DNA of 64,000 bases from Blumeriella jaapii (Eukaryota; Ascomycota; Leotiomycetes; Helotiales; Drepanopezizaceae). A model generated the notes under the pieces. It was given only the letters and a program-made list of their open reading frames with translations. It had not been told where the DNA came from and searched no databases. The stretch's first letter is position 1; each line of letters starts with the position of its first letter. The DNA is taken from NCBI GenBank assembly GCA_009599575.1, contig VWND01000073.1:1522623-1586622 (forward strand). Direction: 5' to 3'. Position numbers and translations under genes: made by a program. Positions 47,065 to 60,184 of this stretch are shown here, in pieces.

Positions 47065-50000
47065 TTATCGATATTATATCGTTTTCTAAGCAAAGCGTTG
47101 TTAAACCTGGCAAATTTATTTTTAATTTATTTTAAAACGAAACTATTATACGCAATCTTTCCGAATTTAAACAAGCATATAATACCGCTATCCTAAATTA
47201 ATAAGCAGCTTTCGTAAAAACATTTACAAAACAATTCGATATAATAACTAAAAACGTTAATAAATTTTTATTCGATTACGAAAGCTTCGTTAAAACTAAA
47301 TTCGTTCGCAAAAACTTTAATTACGATAAATTTCTGCTGAATTATAATAACGTTTTAAAAATCTTCGCCGAAGTAAAAAAAGCTCGAAATAACAAAAAAA
47401 AAATAACAAACCGAATATTGCGTTTTTTATTAAATTAACGAAAAAAAAATATTTAAAAATACGTTTTTAATAAAATTATCGATATTATTTTATTTCGGCA
47501 TTTCGCTCGCCTTTTCGAAACTATTACCTTTATCAAAAAAAAAATCTGAATATTAAACGCTTATATTTTCAAAACGCAAGCTCTAAAAGCTAATAACCCA
47601 AAGGCCCGCAGATTTATAAGCTTTTTTACAGCTATTTGCAAATTAATCGACGACGTTATATAATCGCTAAAAAAAGTTTTAATCGGCTGCGAAATTTTAA
47701 ATCTAACTTTTTTTTAAAACAAAAAACTAAATATTGCTAAATACGGCATTTTTATATTAAAAAAAAAAACAATGCTATATCGATATTTCAAATTTACGAC
47801 GACGAAAAAAACGAAAAAGCCAATATTATTTTCGTTTAATTCGAAAAAACATACGCGGTAGCAATTAATATTTTTAAAACGGCTAAAATAATTCGGCGAT
47901 TTTTATTTTTAATTATCGAAAACGAATCCGAAAACGAAACCAGAAATATAATAGCAAATAATCGTTTATTCGAATATAAAAAACCTATTATATTTATAAA
48001 AACGATTCCGGAAAAAATAAAAATAAAAAACGTAAAAAAGCGCGCCGATATTTCCGAAACTTTTTTTATTCGAAAAAGAAAATCATTCGCGTCGCTAATA
48101 AAAAAAGCATCGCGAATAAAAACAGCCGGAAATCGACGCCGAGTTATAAATTTTAAATTAATTAATAAAAAACGCGACGATTTTACGAAATTAAATTTAA
48201 AAAACGCCGGCATTTCGAAAAAAAAAAACCCAAACGATTTTGAATTTGATTTTTCGAAATTAAATATATAAATACCAAAAACGCCTGCTGTATTTAAAAA
48301 CGTCGTACCGCTATCGTTAATATTTTAAATTTTAATAAAAGCATTTAAAATTTCGATTATTATACGATTCGACCGAAAAAATCTAAAAAAAAATATCGAA
48401 ATTATCGCGAAAAAAATTATATAAAAAGCATAAAATCAAATTATTTTATTTAAAACTTTTGCTTTCGACGATAAAACGATTTAAAAATTTTATTTCGATA
48501 TTTTTATATAAAAACCAAATAAATCCGTCAGTTTTTTTTTTTTTTGCTTCGAACGAAAATTAAACCAAGTTTTTTTCGGAAAATTGCAAATATAATACGC
48601 CGAAACAAATAAAAAAAACTTTTGAAAACGGTAACCCGTTTTTATTCGAGTTTTTTTTCGTTAAAAAACTTCGATTTTTTAATTTCGTTTTTACAAATAA
48701 CGTTAACGCCAAAAAAAACGGCAAATTCTGTTATTTTTATATATGTTATTACGCGGCGTATTGCGATTTAATTACAAAAAAAATCGACGTTATCGGCTTC
48801 GCTAATGGATTCGCTATTATTAAAAATTCGGATCACGACGTATTCGAAATTAATTTTAATAATTAATTTATATTTCGACGAAAAATTGCGAAAATTATTT
48901 AAATACGTGCTAAAACTTATTTAGGCTACGCAAATTTTAAAACAGATTCTAAAACTTTTAGCGCGATTATAAAACTCGATTAAAACGTAAAAAATAAAAG
49001 CAACGAATATTTTTAAAAGCCGACTTTTCTGGCCTTTCGACCGAAAATATATTTCAAAATTTATTCGAATTAAATTGCGAATTTATTAATTACGTAAAAT
49101 TTCATAACGAAAAAAACAAATTATTATTGCATTTTATAAAAAAAAAAATAGCTATATATAAGTATTATTTCCGATTGGTTAAAACCCAAAAAACGCTTAT
49201 AGCTTTTTTCGTTAATATATTTTATAATTTTATTTAATAAACTTTTAAAATATATTCCGGCTTTTATTTCGCTGTTTTAATTATTCGGAATCTTGGAAAC
49301 TGCCGCTTTATAATATATTTTAACGTTCCGATCGCTTTAGGTTTTGTTGGTCCCGACCGTATTACGATTACAAAATTCGATATCGCCGATTTTTAAAAAA
49401 AGAAAAAAATCGAAAATTTTACCGACGCCATTTTCGATTATTACGTTTTATTTGCATTCGCATACAATTCGGAAATAATCGAAGCTTATTTATAATTACA
49501 CCACGACGCTAAATTAATTAAAACTATTTAAAAAAGCCCAGCTTTTTCGTATTTTAGCGCGTTTAAAACAATAGCTTCGGTTATTTTATCGAATTACAAA
49601 ACCGAAAGCTACGAAATAAAAAATAAAATAACTTTTGTCAGCTTTTCGACTAAGCAAAAAGTTTTCGTTAAATTCAAAACCCAAAAAACCGACGGCGTAA
49701 TACTAGTTTATTCGAATAATTACACGGCGCAAAAATACAAAAACTATTTCGAAAACAACGCTTCGATAAGCTATTTAATATTGTTTGTATTACGGCGAAA
49801 GCAATTATTGTATTTTCGGTAATTTCGATTGCAAACGATTACTTCCGAACCATTTCGTAAAATAATTTTTTTTATAAGCTTCGAAACCTTTTTAAAAGTA
49901 TTCGTCGGCAAACAACCGTAATTCGATTTATTAGTTTTACGCGAAGCAAAAGCGTTAATCGGTTTTAATTATAACGAACTAATCGATTACTTTTACGATT

Positions 50001-50340
50001 TTAATACAAAACTTTTTAACGCTTTTTATAAAACGTAAAACCACGTTTAAAAGCTGGAATTTATTATTTACGAAAAAAAATCGTAAAAAGCATCCGTCGC
50101 GGCGACGCTTAATAATATTATCGACGAAAAAGCTATTAAAACGTTCGTAAATCTAAACGATATTTCGATTAATATTTTATCGAACCACTTTTTAAAAAAG
50201 CAAAATAAACAAAATAATTCGAACGATAAGCGAAACGCTACTTTTTCGCAAAAGCTAATAGCAAAAAACCAAAAACGGGCTAAAAAACCGAAAAAATATA
50301 AAATTAAAAAATTCGGTTTTTAATTAATTGGTTTTTAAAT
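47065..50340 (+). pseudogene. Gyp-A copy A accessory region in the env position, unknown protein
   Basis: About 3.3 kb of sense-strand coding-like sequence between pol and the 3' LTR. Part 1 (about 47065-48271) begins near SIDIIS, has VAKPGKFI-like residues in copy B and EFVRKSFDYDKFLL-like helices, and ends with a basic segment (KTAGNRRR) and KNPNDFEFDFSKLN before a TAA. Part 2 (about 48330-50330) includes FLFEFFFVKKLRFFNFVFTN, DVIGFANGFAIIKN, FDYYVLFAFAYNSEII, YLQLHHDAKL (where RIP has made the Gln codon a stop) and FVSFSTKQKVFV. The same frames recur in copies B and C. I cannot assign either part to env, a second gag, or any enzyme family. The frame is broken by many TAA codons. Confidence 0.6.
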
Positions 50341-50429
50341 TATATAAAATAAACTAGATTGCATTTATTAAAATTATATTTTTTTTTAATCGTAATTAAA
50401 AACGATTACGTATATTATTTAAAACAGAA

Positions 50430-50696
50430 TATAAAACGGTAATATTTTGTATTAATAAAAATTAATAATTTTAGTTATAGTCGAAACATAAACCCCTCCG
50501 AAACTTTCTGCCATTAACTATTTTCAACAGATATAAAAGCAAAGCACTTTTTTAAATAATATTATAAACACGCAGTTTAATTTATACCTTCACTTATTTT
50601 TTTTTTCCTTTTTTCAGTTTTTTCTAGGGATTTTCTAGACTATCTTACCCACCGATATATGGCTGTATCAGTCTGGTTTTCCTACCTACTTTTATA
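50430..50696 (+). repeat. Gyp-A copy A 3' LTR (267 bp)
   Basis: The TGTAAAACGG start has decayed to TATAAAACGG. The end CCTACTTTTATA and the last 80 bp are nearly intact. Confidence 0.94.
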
Positions 50697-51306
50697 ATAT
50701 AATAAATGTTTTAAATAATATAAAAAAAAGGTTTTAAAAATAAATAATATATATAAAATAAAATAATTAAATTATATATAAGCAAGCATAAAAACAATAA
50801 AATAATATATAATAAAAAAGAAAATAATAAATAATAAAAATAATAGAACAATTAGTAAACAATTTTGTAAGCATTTTTTTTTTTTCGGTTATAAATGGAA
50901 TCACGATTTAAATTATATTTTTAATCGCGGAATTATCGTTCGGTTGTTTTCAGATATTTTCAAAAAAAAAAATTTTTTAGAAATATAATCGTTTTGGTCG
51001 GAATCGTCGTCGGAATCGCTTAAATCGGAATCGCTTTTTAATTTAAAATCCAAAAAATAAATTTGCTGGTTTTTTTTGTAAAATCGCTTTAACCGGTTGG
51101 CGGCGAACGTTTTTTTCAGTTTTGTTTTATCGAGTTTCGTAAGCTTGTAATAACTTTTATTTAATTCGGCCTCGCATATTTCGTAGGGTCCGAGCCATTT
51201 ATAATTAAGTTTAGTATCAGCCGATTTATTAATAGCGCGCTGGACGTCGTAAATTAAAATTAAGTTTTTTTTTTGATTAGCGTTTTTTTTAAAACTTTGG
51301 TTTTAT
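50697..51306 (-). mobile_element. Gyp-A copy C, segment 4 (integrase C-terminus)
   Basis: Reverse complement of about 46.13-46.76 kb of copy A. It includes the AT-rich spacer and the integrase end (NRLKRFYKKNQ, acidic tail) on the minus strand. It is cut at 51306 by copy D, and the rest of copy C must lie beyond the window. Confidence 0.9.
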
Positions 51307-51573
51307 TGTAAAACGGTAATACCTTGTATTAATAGGAATTAGTAGTTTTAGCTATGGTTGAGGCATGGACCCCTCCGAGACCCCCTGCCACTGACTATTT
51401 TCAACAGGTATAAAAGCAAAGCACCCCCTTAAATAGTACCATAGGTACGCAGTTTAATTTATACTTTTACTTATATTTCTTTTCCTTTTTTCAGTCTTTT
51501 CTAGGGATTCCCTAGACTATTTTACCTACCGACATATGGCCGTATTAGTTTGGTTTTCTTATCTATTTTTATA
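51307..51573 (+). repeat. Gyp-A copy D 5' LTR (267 bp)
   Basis: Begins TGTAAAACGGTAATACC and ends CTATTTTTATA. The first half is close to intact. Confidence 0.94.
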
Positions 51574-51705
51574 TTTAATAATCTACGCAGAAATTCAAAC
51601 TTCGGTGTTTCGTTTTTATATATTCGCCGATGCATTTTTTAAATTTATAATCAAAATCGATTTCGATATTTCGCTATTACGGCTTGAAAAACCTTTTATA
51701 TAATA

Positions 51706-52104
51706 TTGTTCGCAGCTATATTATATAAAAAACTTTTAATAGCTTTTTTTATTTTACGTATAATTATTAAATTACAAAAATGCAATATATTTCAGAAACG
51801 TTTGAAATTACGGTCAGGCAATTCTGAACCGTGCGAAATTCAAAGCTCGAAAGTCGCTTTTTTATTTAAAAATAACAAATCGAATATTAGTTTATACGCT
51901 TCGACCGCTGCGCTCGGCCTTTCTGAATTAAATCTCTTTTGGTTAAACGCCTGGCGAGAATTTAATCTTTTGATTTTACGTTTTATAATTGTGGCAATTA
52001 CAATTTGCGGCTTTTTATTAAAAGTAGTAAAAAAATGGCTGTACGTGCATTGGCCTGAGCCACGAAATATCGAAATCGTAAATTATATAGCAATATTATA
52101 TTAA
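51706..52104 (+). pseudogene. Gyp-A copy D leader frame (best preserved)
   Basis: 132 codons open without a stop, from TTG to TAA, in the leader between LTR and gag and in a different frame from gag. It contains a basic start (KKLLIAFFILR), RSGNSEPCEIQSSK, a Ser/Ala segment and one hydrophobic run (LLILRFIIVAITICGFLLK), then KKWLYVHWPEPRNIE. It stays open in two copies despite heavy RIP, but CAA to TAA closes it in copy B. Function unknown. Confidence 0.4.
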
Positions 52105-52543
52105 TCCAGTTAATTTATTAAAAAACAAATTTTTTAATACGCTATTTAAATGTTTGGACGCAATTTTATTTTATTTAATTTCTTCAGAAAACATAAAAAC
52201 CTTTTTGATAGATCTTTTATTAAAAACGATTTTTTTATATTAAAAACCTTTAATTTGCAACTTCAGAAAACATTTATTTATTTAATTTAAATTCTACTAA
52301 CACTTTTATTAATATTATGGATAACGACGCTTTTCGCTTTTTTATGCGAGGCCGTATATCCTTTTCTGGCTCCTTTGGTGCATTCTTATTTAGTAGCGCC
52401 AATATTACCGATTTTATCGAAAAATATAAAAAAACTTGTAAGGATTTCGGAATTTTTAAGACTAAAATGTTCGATAAACTCCTTTGCTATTATAACCCAA
52501 TTATTAAGAATATTATCAAATCGATAAATAAATAAAAAGCTAT

Positions 52544-52809
52544 TGTAAAACGGTGATACCTCGTATTGATGGAAATTGGTAGTTTTAGCTATGGTCGAGG
52601 CATGGACCCCTCCGAAACCCCCTGCCACTGACTACTTTTATTAAATATAAAAGCAAAGCATTTTTTTAGATAGTACTATAGGCACGCAGTTCAATTTATA
52701 CTTTTATTTTTTTTTCTTTTTTTTTTTCAGTTTTTTCTAGGGATTTCCTAGATTATTTTACCCACCGATATATGGCCGTATCAGTCTGGTTTTTTTATTT
52801 ACTTTTATA
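52544..52809 (+). repeat. Gyp-A copy B 5' LTR (266 bp)
   Basis: Begins TGTAAAACGGTGATACCTCG and ends TTACTTTTATA. The first 120 bp are nearly unmutated. Confidence 0.95.
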
Positions 52810-53539
52810 TTTGATAACCTACGCAAGGATTTAAACTTCGGTGTTTCGTTTTTATATATTCGCCGATGCATTTTTCAAATTTATAATTAAAATCGATTTC
52901 GATATTTCGCTATTACGGTTTAAAAGATTGTTCGCAGCTGTATTATATAAAAGATTTTTAATAGCTTTTTTTATTTTACGCATAGTTATTAAATTATAAA
53001 AATGTAATATATTTCAAAAACGTTTGAAATTACGGTTAAGCAATTCTGAACCGTACGAAATTTAAAGCTCGAAAATCGCTTTTTTGTTTAAAAATAACAA
53101 ATCGAATATTGGTTCGTACGCTTCGACCGCTGCGCTCGGCCTTTTTAAATTAGATTTCTTTTGGTCAAACGCCTGGCGAAAACTTAACTTTCTGATTTTA
53201 CGCTTTGTGATTATGGTAATTATAATTTGCGGCTTTTTATTAAAAGTAGTAAAAAGATGGCTGTACGTATATTAGCCTGAGCCACGAAATATCGAAACCG
53301 TGGATTATATAATAATATTATATTAATTCAGTTAATTTGTTAAAAAACAAGTTTTTTAATACGTTATTTAAATGTTTGGACGTAATTTTATTTTATTTAA
53401 TTTTTTTAAAAAACACAAAAACTTTTTTGATAGCTTTTTTATTAAAAACGATTTTTTTTATATTAAAGATTTTTAATCCGCAATTTTAGAAAACATTTAT
53501 TTATTTAATTTAAATCCTACCAATATTTTTATTAATATT

Positions 53540-55500
53540 ATGGATAACGACGCTTTTCGTTTTTTTATACGAGGCCGTATACTTTTCCCTGGCTTTTTTG
53601 GTGCACTTTTATTTAATAGCGCCAACGTTACCGATTTTATCGAGAAATATAAAAAAACCTATGAAGATTTCGGAATTTTTAAAACTAAAATGTTCGATAA
53701 ACTTTTTCGCTATTATAATTTAATTACTAAAAATATTATTAAATCGATAAATAAATGGAAGGCTATTAGGGTTCGAAATTAACGTAAGCTAGTTAAAGTT
53801 TTAAAATCGGAATTCCGAAATTACGATCGTTAGCAAATCCGCGATATTATCGCTTTTTTTAAACAGTTTATTATAATAATTCGCTAAGCTAAAAAACTTA
53901 AGGCTTATTGTCGTATTTATACGAGGGTTTTTAACGTTTTTGTTAATAAAAAGGTTTTAAGCGAGGTTGAACAGAAAAAACTGTTTTTGGTTTTTTAATT
54001 AGCATTCGCAACAAAACTATTAAGCATTTTAAAATTGATAAATAAAATTCTGAAATCTTCGATTAATATTTCAAATTTGTGAAATTCGTTTTTAAATAAA
54101 ATTAAAGCGAACGTATTATTGAAGCTATAAACCAGAAGAAATCTTTCTTTTCCATTTACAAAAAAGACGTGGAAGTTTTAATACAGAAATATGCCTAGCT
54201 ATTAAAAATTATCGAAATCGCTAAAAAATAACCAGTTATTATATTATTTAATAGTTTTGCAAAATTTATTGGCTTGGAAAAGCTTAATAAGAATATCGAA
54301 ATTTTCGTGTTAAAATTTACCGATATTAAAATTTAAAAATTTTAAAACAAAATCGAAAGTTTTATGCAATAGCAGAAAAAACTCTTTTACGTTAATTCGG
54401 ACGATAAAAACGATTAAAATAGCTTTTATAATAATTACTTTTTTAAAATGCGCGAAGCGATCAATTTCGCTAAGCTACCGTAAAAGTAATAACTGCCCAA
54501 TAGCAATTTTTTCGTGCTAGCGATCAGAATTAGCGAAACACTAATTATAATAACGATTATTAGAGGAGAGAAAATCAACGCGGAAACCAAAATCGCGGTT
54601 ATTAAAATGGTAAAGGTAATTTTTAAAACAAATCCCGTGGCCTTAAATATGGATTTTATAATAATAAAGAAATTTATTGCGAAAAATCTTATATTCGCTT
54701 TAAATGCAAAACATTTAATTTTTATATAAATAATAGTATTTGTTATATTAATAAATACGGAGCGATTTGCTTCGGATCGACGAAAGCAGGAATAAGCTTT
54801 TTTAATAAAGCTGAGAATCAAAGCTGGCTGAATATTATTCGCTTGAAAATGAAAGGTACGAAATAGAACGATTGTTTAAAAAACAGAAAAAATGCAAAAA
54901 CGATTTTTATTAATAAAAAAAAAAACATTTCAAAAAGCGTACTAATTAAAAAGAAAACCTTTATTTTAAGCGTAAATAAAATTTAAATATATAAATAAAA
55001 AATAAATATATATATTTTTAATATAAATATCGCATTTGTAAATATTATAGCTGTATAATTAAGCCAGCGAATTATAAAAAAGCAAATTGCTTTTGTTTTA
55101 TTCGCTAAACCGACTAATATAAAAAAAAACGTTAGAATCGAAAAGGAAAAAGATTTTGAAATTCGAAAAAAAACCGATAAAACTATTAAAAAAACGCTTA
55201 TAATAAAAGAAATTAACGACGATATAAAAAATATCGATACCGATATTCCGGTTTAAATTATTTAAAAAATACCAGCTTTTAAACGTTTATTATTAATGCG
55301 AAGCGAAAAATAAATCGACAAATATATCAGCCCCGAAGCCGTCGACGAAGCTATTAAAAAAATTATAAAATAAAAAATTAAATTAAAATTTAGCGATTTA
55401 TTTAATATAAAAAGGAAATTTAATAAAGTTATTAATAAACAAATTTTTGTATTAAAAAAAAACGAAAAAATTGAAATTATTCGAGAAAAAAACGATTTTA
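53540..55500 (+). pseudogene. Gyp-A copy B gag remnant
   Basis: ATG 53540 opens an 80-codon frame (MDNDAFRFFIRGRILF, then VTDFIEKYKKTYEDFGIFKT), followed by stops and further colinear gag sequence. The Cys-rich stretch lies near 54660-54790. It matches copies A and D. Confidence 0.7.
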
Positions 55501-55559
55501 AATTGAAGAAAGATTAAAAAAAAATTTATAATATCGCAGTTAATTTAGCCGATAGAAAA

Positions 55560-58500
55560 AAATCTTCGGAAAAAGTCAGCCTTTTGGCTTTTGTTATAAA
55601 AACCCAAAAATCAAAACGACGAAACTGCTTTTATACGGCTATAAAAACACTAAAAATAAAAATAATACTTAAGAAAAGTACGATCGCCTTCGCTTTATTC
55701 GATAATAAAACCGAAATTAATTGCATAAATCAGGAAACGGCCGAAGCTAATAGTATTTCGATTATTACCGACAAACGAATAATTTATACGACCGTTAATA
55801 GAAATATTATTAAATTTAATAAAATTGTACGGAATATAAAAGTCGATATTAAAAGTATTATTATTTATAAAAACTTTTTAATAATAAAAAAATGCTTTTA
55901 TTTTATTATTTTTAAAATGTTTTGAATTTTGAAAAGTTTCGTCAGTTTTAAATACATCGAGAACGGCCAGATAAAAGCTTTTTTTTGAAATTGGAACCGA
56001 TTTTTTTAAAATTAAATTACCGTCGCCGGCGATAAGGTTTTTTTAGTCGACGTTTTATCGGAAAACGAATAGCCGGCTTTGGTTTTAAAATAAACGCTGG
56101 GTTATAACAAAACCTGGAAAATATTTAGCCAAAAGCATTTATATTATTAATCGAAATGGCACCGCGAGTAAAATTGGCTAATATTCATATTTTTGGCTAT
56201 TAATTCGGGAATAAAAATTTCGAAGATTTCGTTTTCGTATTAAATAAATCCGATTTATAAATTTTATTTTTTTGTATTAATATTAGCATTTTTTATAAGC
56301 GCAAAGCTAATAAAATACGATTTGTAAATTTTAGCGAATTCGATAAAAATATTTTCGAAAAAATAAACGATTGGTTTAAAAAACGAAACAATAAAACTAT
56401 TTCAACTAGTTATTAGCGAATTCGAAGAATTTATTACCGGCCGATTTTCCAGCCTATTATTTGGCAGCCGATTTATAAAAAAACGATTTAATAATTTAAC
56501 AATCGGAATTTAATTTTTATTAAAAAAAAAAAAGATTTTGTACGAAGTTTTACGCAATCGAAAAAAAGCTATGGTTTTCGATTTTATCGAAATAGGCTAA
56601 TTTAGCTTTGACGTTACGCTTTATATCGATATCAAAACCGTATTTTACGAAGCTTGGCAAAAAAAAACTTTTTCAGTTTTTAAAGCTTTTCAGAATAAAA
56701 TAATTGAAATATTAAAAAAACGAATTAAATAAAAGATTTTCGAATTCTGCCACGGCTTATATAAAAACAAATGGTTTATTATTGCGAAAAAAAAAAAAGT
56801 ATTTATAAGTTTATTACCGCGGTCGTCGAAATAAATAAAATAACGATACGAAACGTTAACGTATTATTTAACGTCGATTAATTTTCAAACAAATTCGCAG
56901 AATTAACGATCGCTTTTTTTTTCGATTTATTTTCCGGCTACGATTATTTAATACTTAACCTACGATTTCGAAATATAACGATAATTTAAATACTAATCGG
57001 TTTGCTGCGTATAACGAAAGTACTTATGGAAATTATTAATTTAATCGTTTAATTCGTGAAAATCGTATATAAGGTTTTTATAATTTGCATTTTTGACATT
57101 GCTTTTTTTTACGTTAACGACGTTAAAATAAAAAGCTTCAGATTATATTATAATAATAAAAAGTTTTTTTTAAAAATTCGACGTTATATAATAAAATATA
57201 TTTAAAATATCGACAAAATTATAATCTGCTTCGAAAAAGCTAAAGCTATTATTAGTCTTCGATTAAAATTCTGTATATCCGAAATAAATATCGTTAAATA
57301 TATAATTAATAGCGCTGGCCGTTATTTTTAACGAAAAAAGATTGAAAAAATCTGCGAATAGGAAAAATATAAGAATATTACCGAAGCCAAAGCTTTTATT
57401 AGCGTTATAATTTATTATCGCAATTAAATTAAAAACTTTTTTTAAAAAGCTGCATTTATTTACGTTATAATAAAAAAAAGGGTCGAGTTCGTTTGAAAAA
57501 AAAAGCAGAATAAAATTATAAAAGTTTTTAAAAACGATTTTTTATCGGCTTTATCGCTTATGCGGATCGATTATAGCTTAAACGCAAAAAAAATCATTTT
57601 GATTATCGACGCTAATATTTTCGGTTAGAAAGCTATATTGCAACAAATCGATAAAAACAAAAAACGGCATTTTTTACGATTCGAAAGCGGTTTATAATTT
57701 TTCGCGGAAATACGCTACGATGCTATTAAACGAAAATATCGAAGCGCTTTTAAAATAATAAAAAAAATAAAAAACGAATTATACGGCGTATATTTTATTT
57801 TGAAAACAAACGTAAAAGTTTTTGTCGATTAATTAAATAAAAAAATTAATAATCTGCCAAAAGCATTCGTTATTAATTAAATAGTTTAAATGCGATTTAT
57901 AAATTTCGAAATCAAATATATTAAAAAAATAATTAATATAACGGCAAACGGCTTTTCCAAACGAAAACGCTTTTATCCGTTTAATTTCGCTAAATAAAAC
58001 GAATAAAATATCGACGAATAAATCGCTAACGAAATCGGCTGTTTTATTATTTGCGCTTTAGGTTTTACAAAACCAAAACCATTCGCGTTATTATTTCGGC
58101 TGGCACCGCGAATAAAAAACATTAATTTTCGGGCCGAAAAAGCATTCGCGTTATTATTTCGGTTGATACCGTAAATAGATTTAATCGAAAACAATCGAAA
58201 TAAACCGATTAGCGACGAAAATAAACTTTTGATCGATAATTACGAAACCGAAGATTTTTATTTAATCGCATATTATTTAATTATTTTATTTAAATTATTT
58301 AACATGCTAAATTATTAATTTAAATTATTTAAAAACCAGGTTTTCGATTATATTTTAGCCGACAGGAAATTGTATAAAATAAAAAATAATATATATTAAA
58401 AACGCTTAGTAATAAATAATAAAACCGATAAATTTTAAATTATAAAAAATCTACGAAAAAGTGTTTTATAAAAAAGCTAAAGCCATTTATTACCGAATTA

Positions 58501-59640
58501 AAAACGACTTTTAATAGAAAAAATGCTTCGAAAACTGCAAAGCTTTTGTTAAAAACTGTATTTTTTGCTAAAAACGAAAGCTTGGCCGAAAAAAAAACTT
58601 ATTATATTCGACGTAGTTTTTTAAAATTTAAAAAAAAGTTAATTTCGACGTTATACGCGTATCGATTACCGATCGCGGATATACGTATTTCGTATTCGTT
58701 ATCGACGATTTGTTTGAATAGCTTTAAAAAAAAACTTTTTCGAAACGCTATTTTCGAAGCTATAGCGATTTTTTTTTAGAAAAACGTTGTATATCGATAC
58801 GGTTTATTTAGCAAATTAAACGTCGATAATAAATTCGAAAACAAAAGCGTTATCGAAACTTTTACAAAAAAGTACGGTATTTAGCGTATTCAGATTTTAG
58901 CTTATAATTCGAAAAGCAACGGATTCGTGAAACGAAGTTATAAAAATATTTTTAACGGCTTTTTAAAAACTATTCGAAAGGGCTATAAGCGTTAATCGCG
59001 AAAATTTTCGAAAATACTTTTTATTATGCGTATATACATATACGCTTTTATTAAAATAATTTTATTTTTCATTTAATACGGCAAAAACGCTCGATTGCTT
59101 TTGGAAACAAAATGGCTTATATAAAAGCTTTATAACGTGGTTAAAATAAAAACGAAAACAAATTTATTAATAATAAAATTTAAGCAGTTCGATTACCGCG
59201 ATATAAATATAAAAAAAATAATTTTAAAAAAAAAAAATATAAAAAAGCAGCTAAAAAAGTCTGGGATAAAACCAAAGTTTTAAAAAAAACGCTAATTAAA
59301 AAAAAAAATCTGGTTTTAATTTACGACGTTCAGCGCGTTATTAATAAATCGGCCGATATTAAGCTTAATTATAAATAGCTCGGATTTTACGAAATATGCG
59401 AAGCCGAATTAAATAAAAATTATTATAAGCTTACGAAATTCGATAAAACAAAACTAAAAGGAACGTTCGCCGCCAACCGGTTAAAGCGATTTTATAAAAA
59501 AAACCAGCAAGTTTATTTTTTGGATTTTAAATCAGAAAGCGATTTCGATTCCAGCGATTCCGACGACGATTCCGATTAAAACGATTATATTTCTAAAAAA
59601 AAAAACCTTTTGGAAAAGTTTAAAAATAGCCGAACGATAA
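55560..59640 (+). pseudogene. Gyp-A copy B pol remnant
   Basis: The retropepsin frame at 55584-55925 reads ALFDNKTEINCI, where DSG-type residues have become DNK. RT spans about 56560-57420 (IFEFCHGLYKNKWFI, SFFDLFSGYDYLILN) with the active box reading YVND (57111-57122). RNase H spans about 57590-57980 (LIIDANIFG, YDAIKRKYRSAFK). Integrase spans about 58400-59600 with a readable 58546-58779 block. A GPY/F-like module (LGFYEICEAEL) is near 59380. NRLKRFYKKNQQVYF and an acidic tail end it. No chromodomain is visible. Confidence 0.87.
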
Positions 59641-60184
59641 TTCCGCTGCTAAAACTATAATTTAAGTCGTAATTCTACTTATAACTAAAAAAGAAAAAAA
59701 TGTTTACAAAATTGTTTACTAATTGTTTTACTATTTTCGTTATTTATTGTTTTTTTTTTTTATTATATATTATTTTATTGTTTTTTTTTTGCTTTGTTTG
59801 TATACAATTTAATTATTCTGTTTTGTATATATTATTTATTTTTAAAACTTTTTTTTATATTATTTGAAACATTTACTATGTTTTTTTTTGTTTGACTATA
59901 CTTTTGTTTATTAAAATAAAGGTTTTGTATATATTTGAACCGTATATTTAATATATTTATATTGCTCGTATATTTTACGAAAACTATTTTTTATATATTT
60001 TATTATTTGCTACTTTTTGCATTATTTACTTTTTTCGTTATTCTAAACGGGTGTTTACCTGAACAATTATAATTTATTAAAAAAATAGTATACGGATTTT
60101 CGTAATTTTTAAATATAAATATCTTATAATTTTCGTATTTTTTTTTAATTATTTTTTAATAAATATAATATATTTTTTTAATTA

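Larger units (their letters stand above)
39397..50696 (+). mobile_element. Gyp-A copy A, full-length (11,300 bp)
   Basis: Two 267-bp LTRs with a 4-bp ATAT duplication (39393-39396; 50697-50700), inserted into its own family member copy C in the opposite orientation. The order is LTR, leader with a small frame, gag, retropepsin, RT, RNase H, integrase, AT-rich spacer, accessory region, LTR. It is heavily RIP-mutated. Confidence 0.93.
51307..52543 (+). mobile_element. Gyp-A copy D, 5' segment (LTR, leader, start of gag)
   Basis: Inserted in copy C after TTAT (51303-51306). It has a 5' LTR, the longest leader frame (51706-52104) and the first 75 codons of gag (from ATG 52317, NDAFRFFMRGRISFSGSFG). 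It is interrupted at 52543 by copy B and resumes at 63805. Confidence 0.92.

Noticed and set aside
39397..50696. Ty1/Copia identity for Gyp-A
   Set aside because: RT and RNase H precede integrase and the RT resembles Ty3/Gypsy. Copia elements have integrase before RT.
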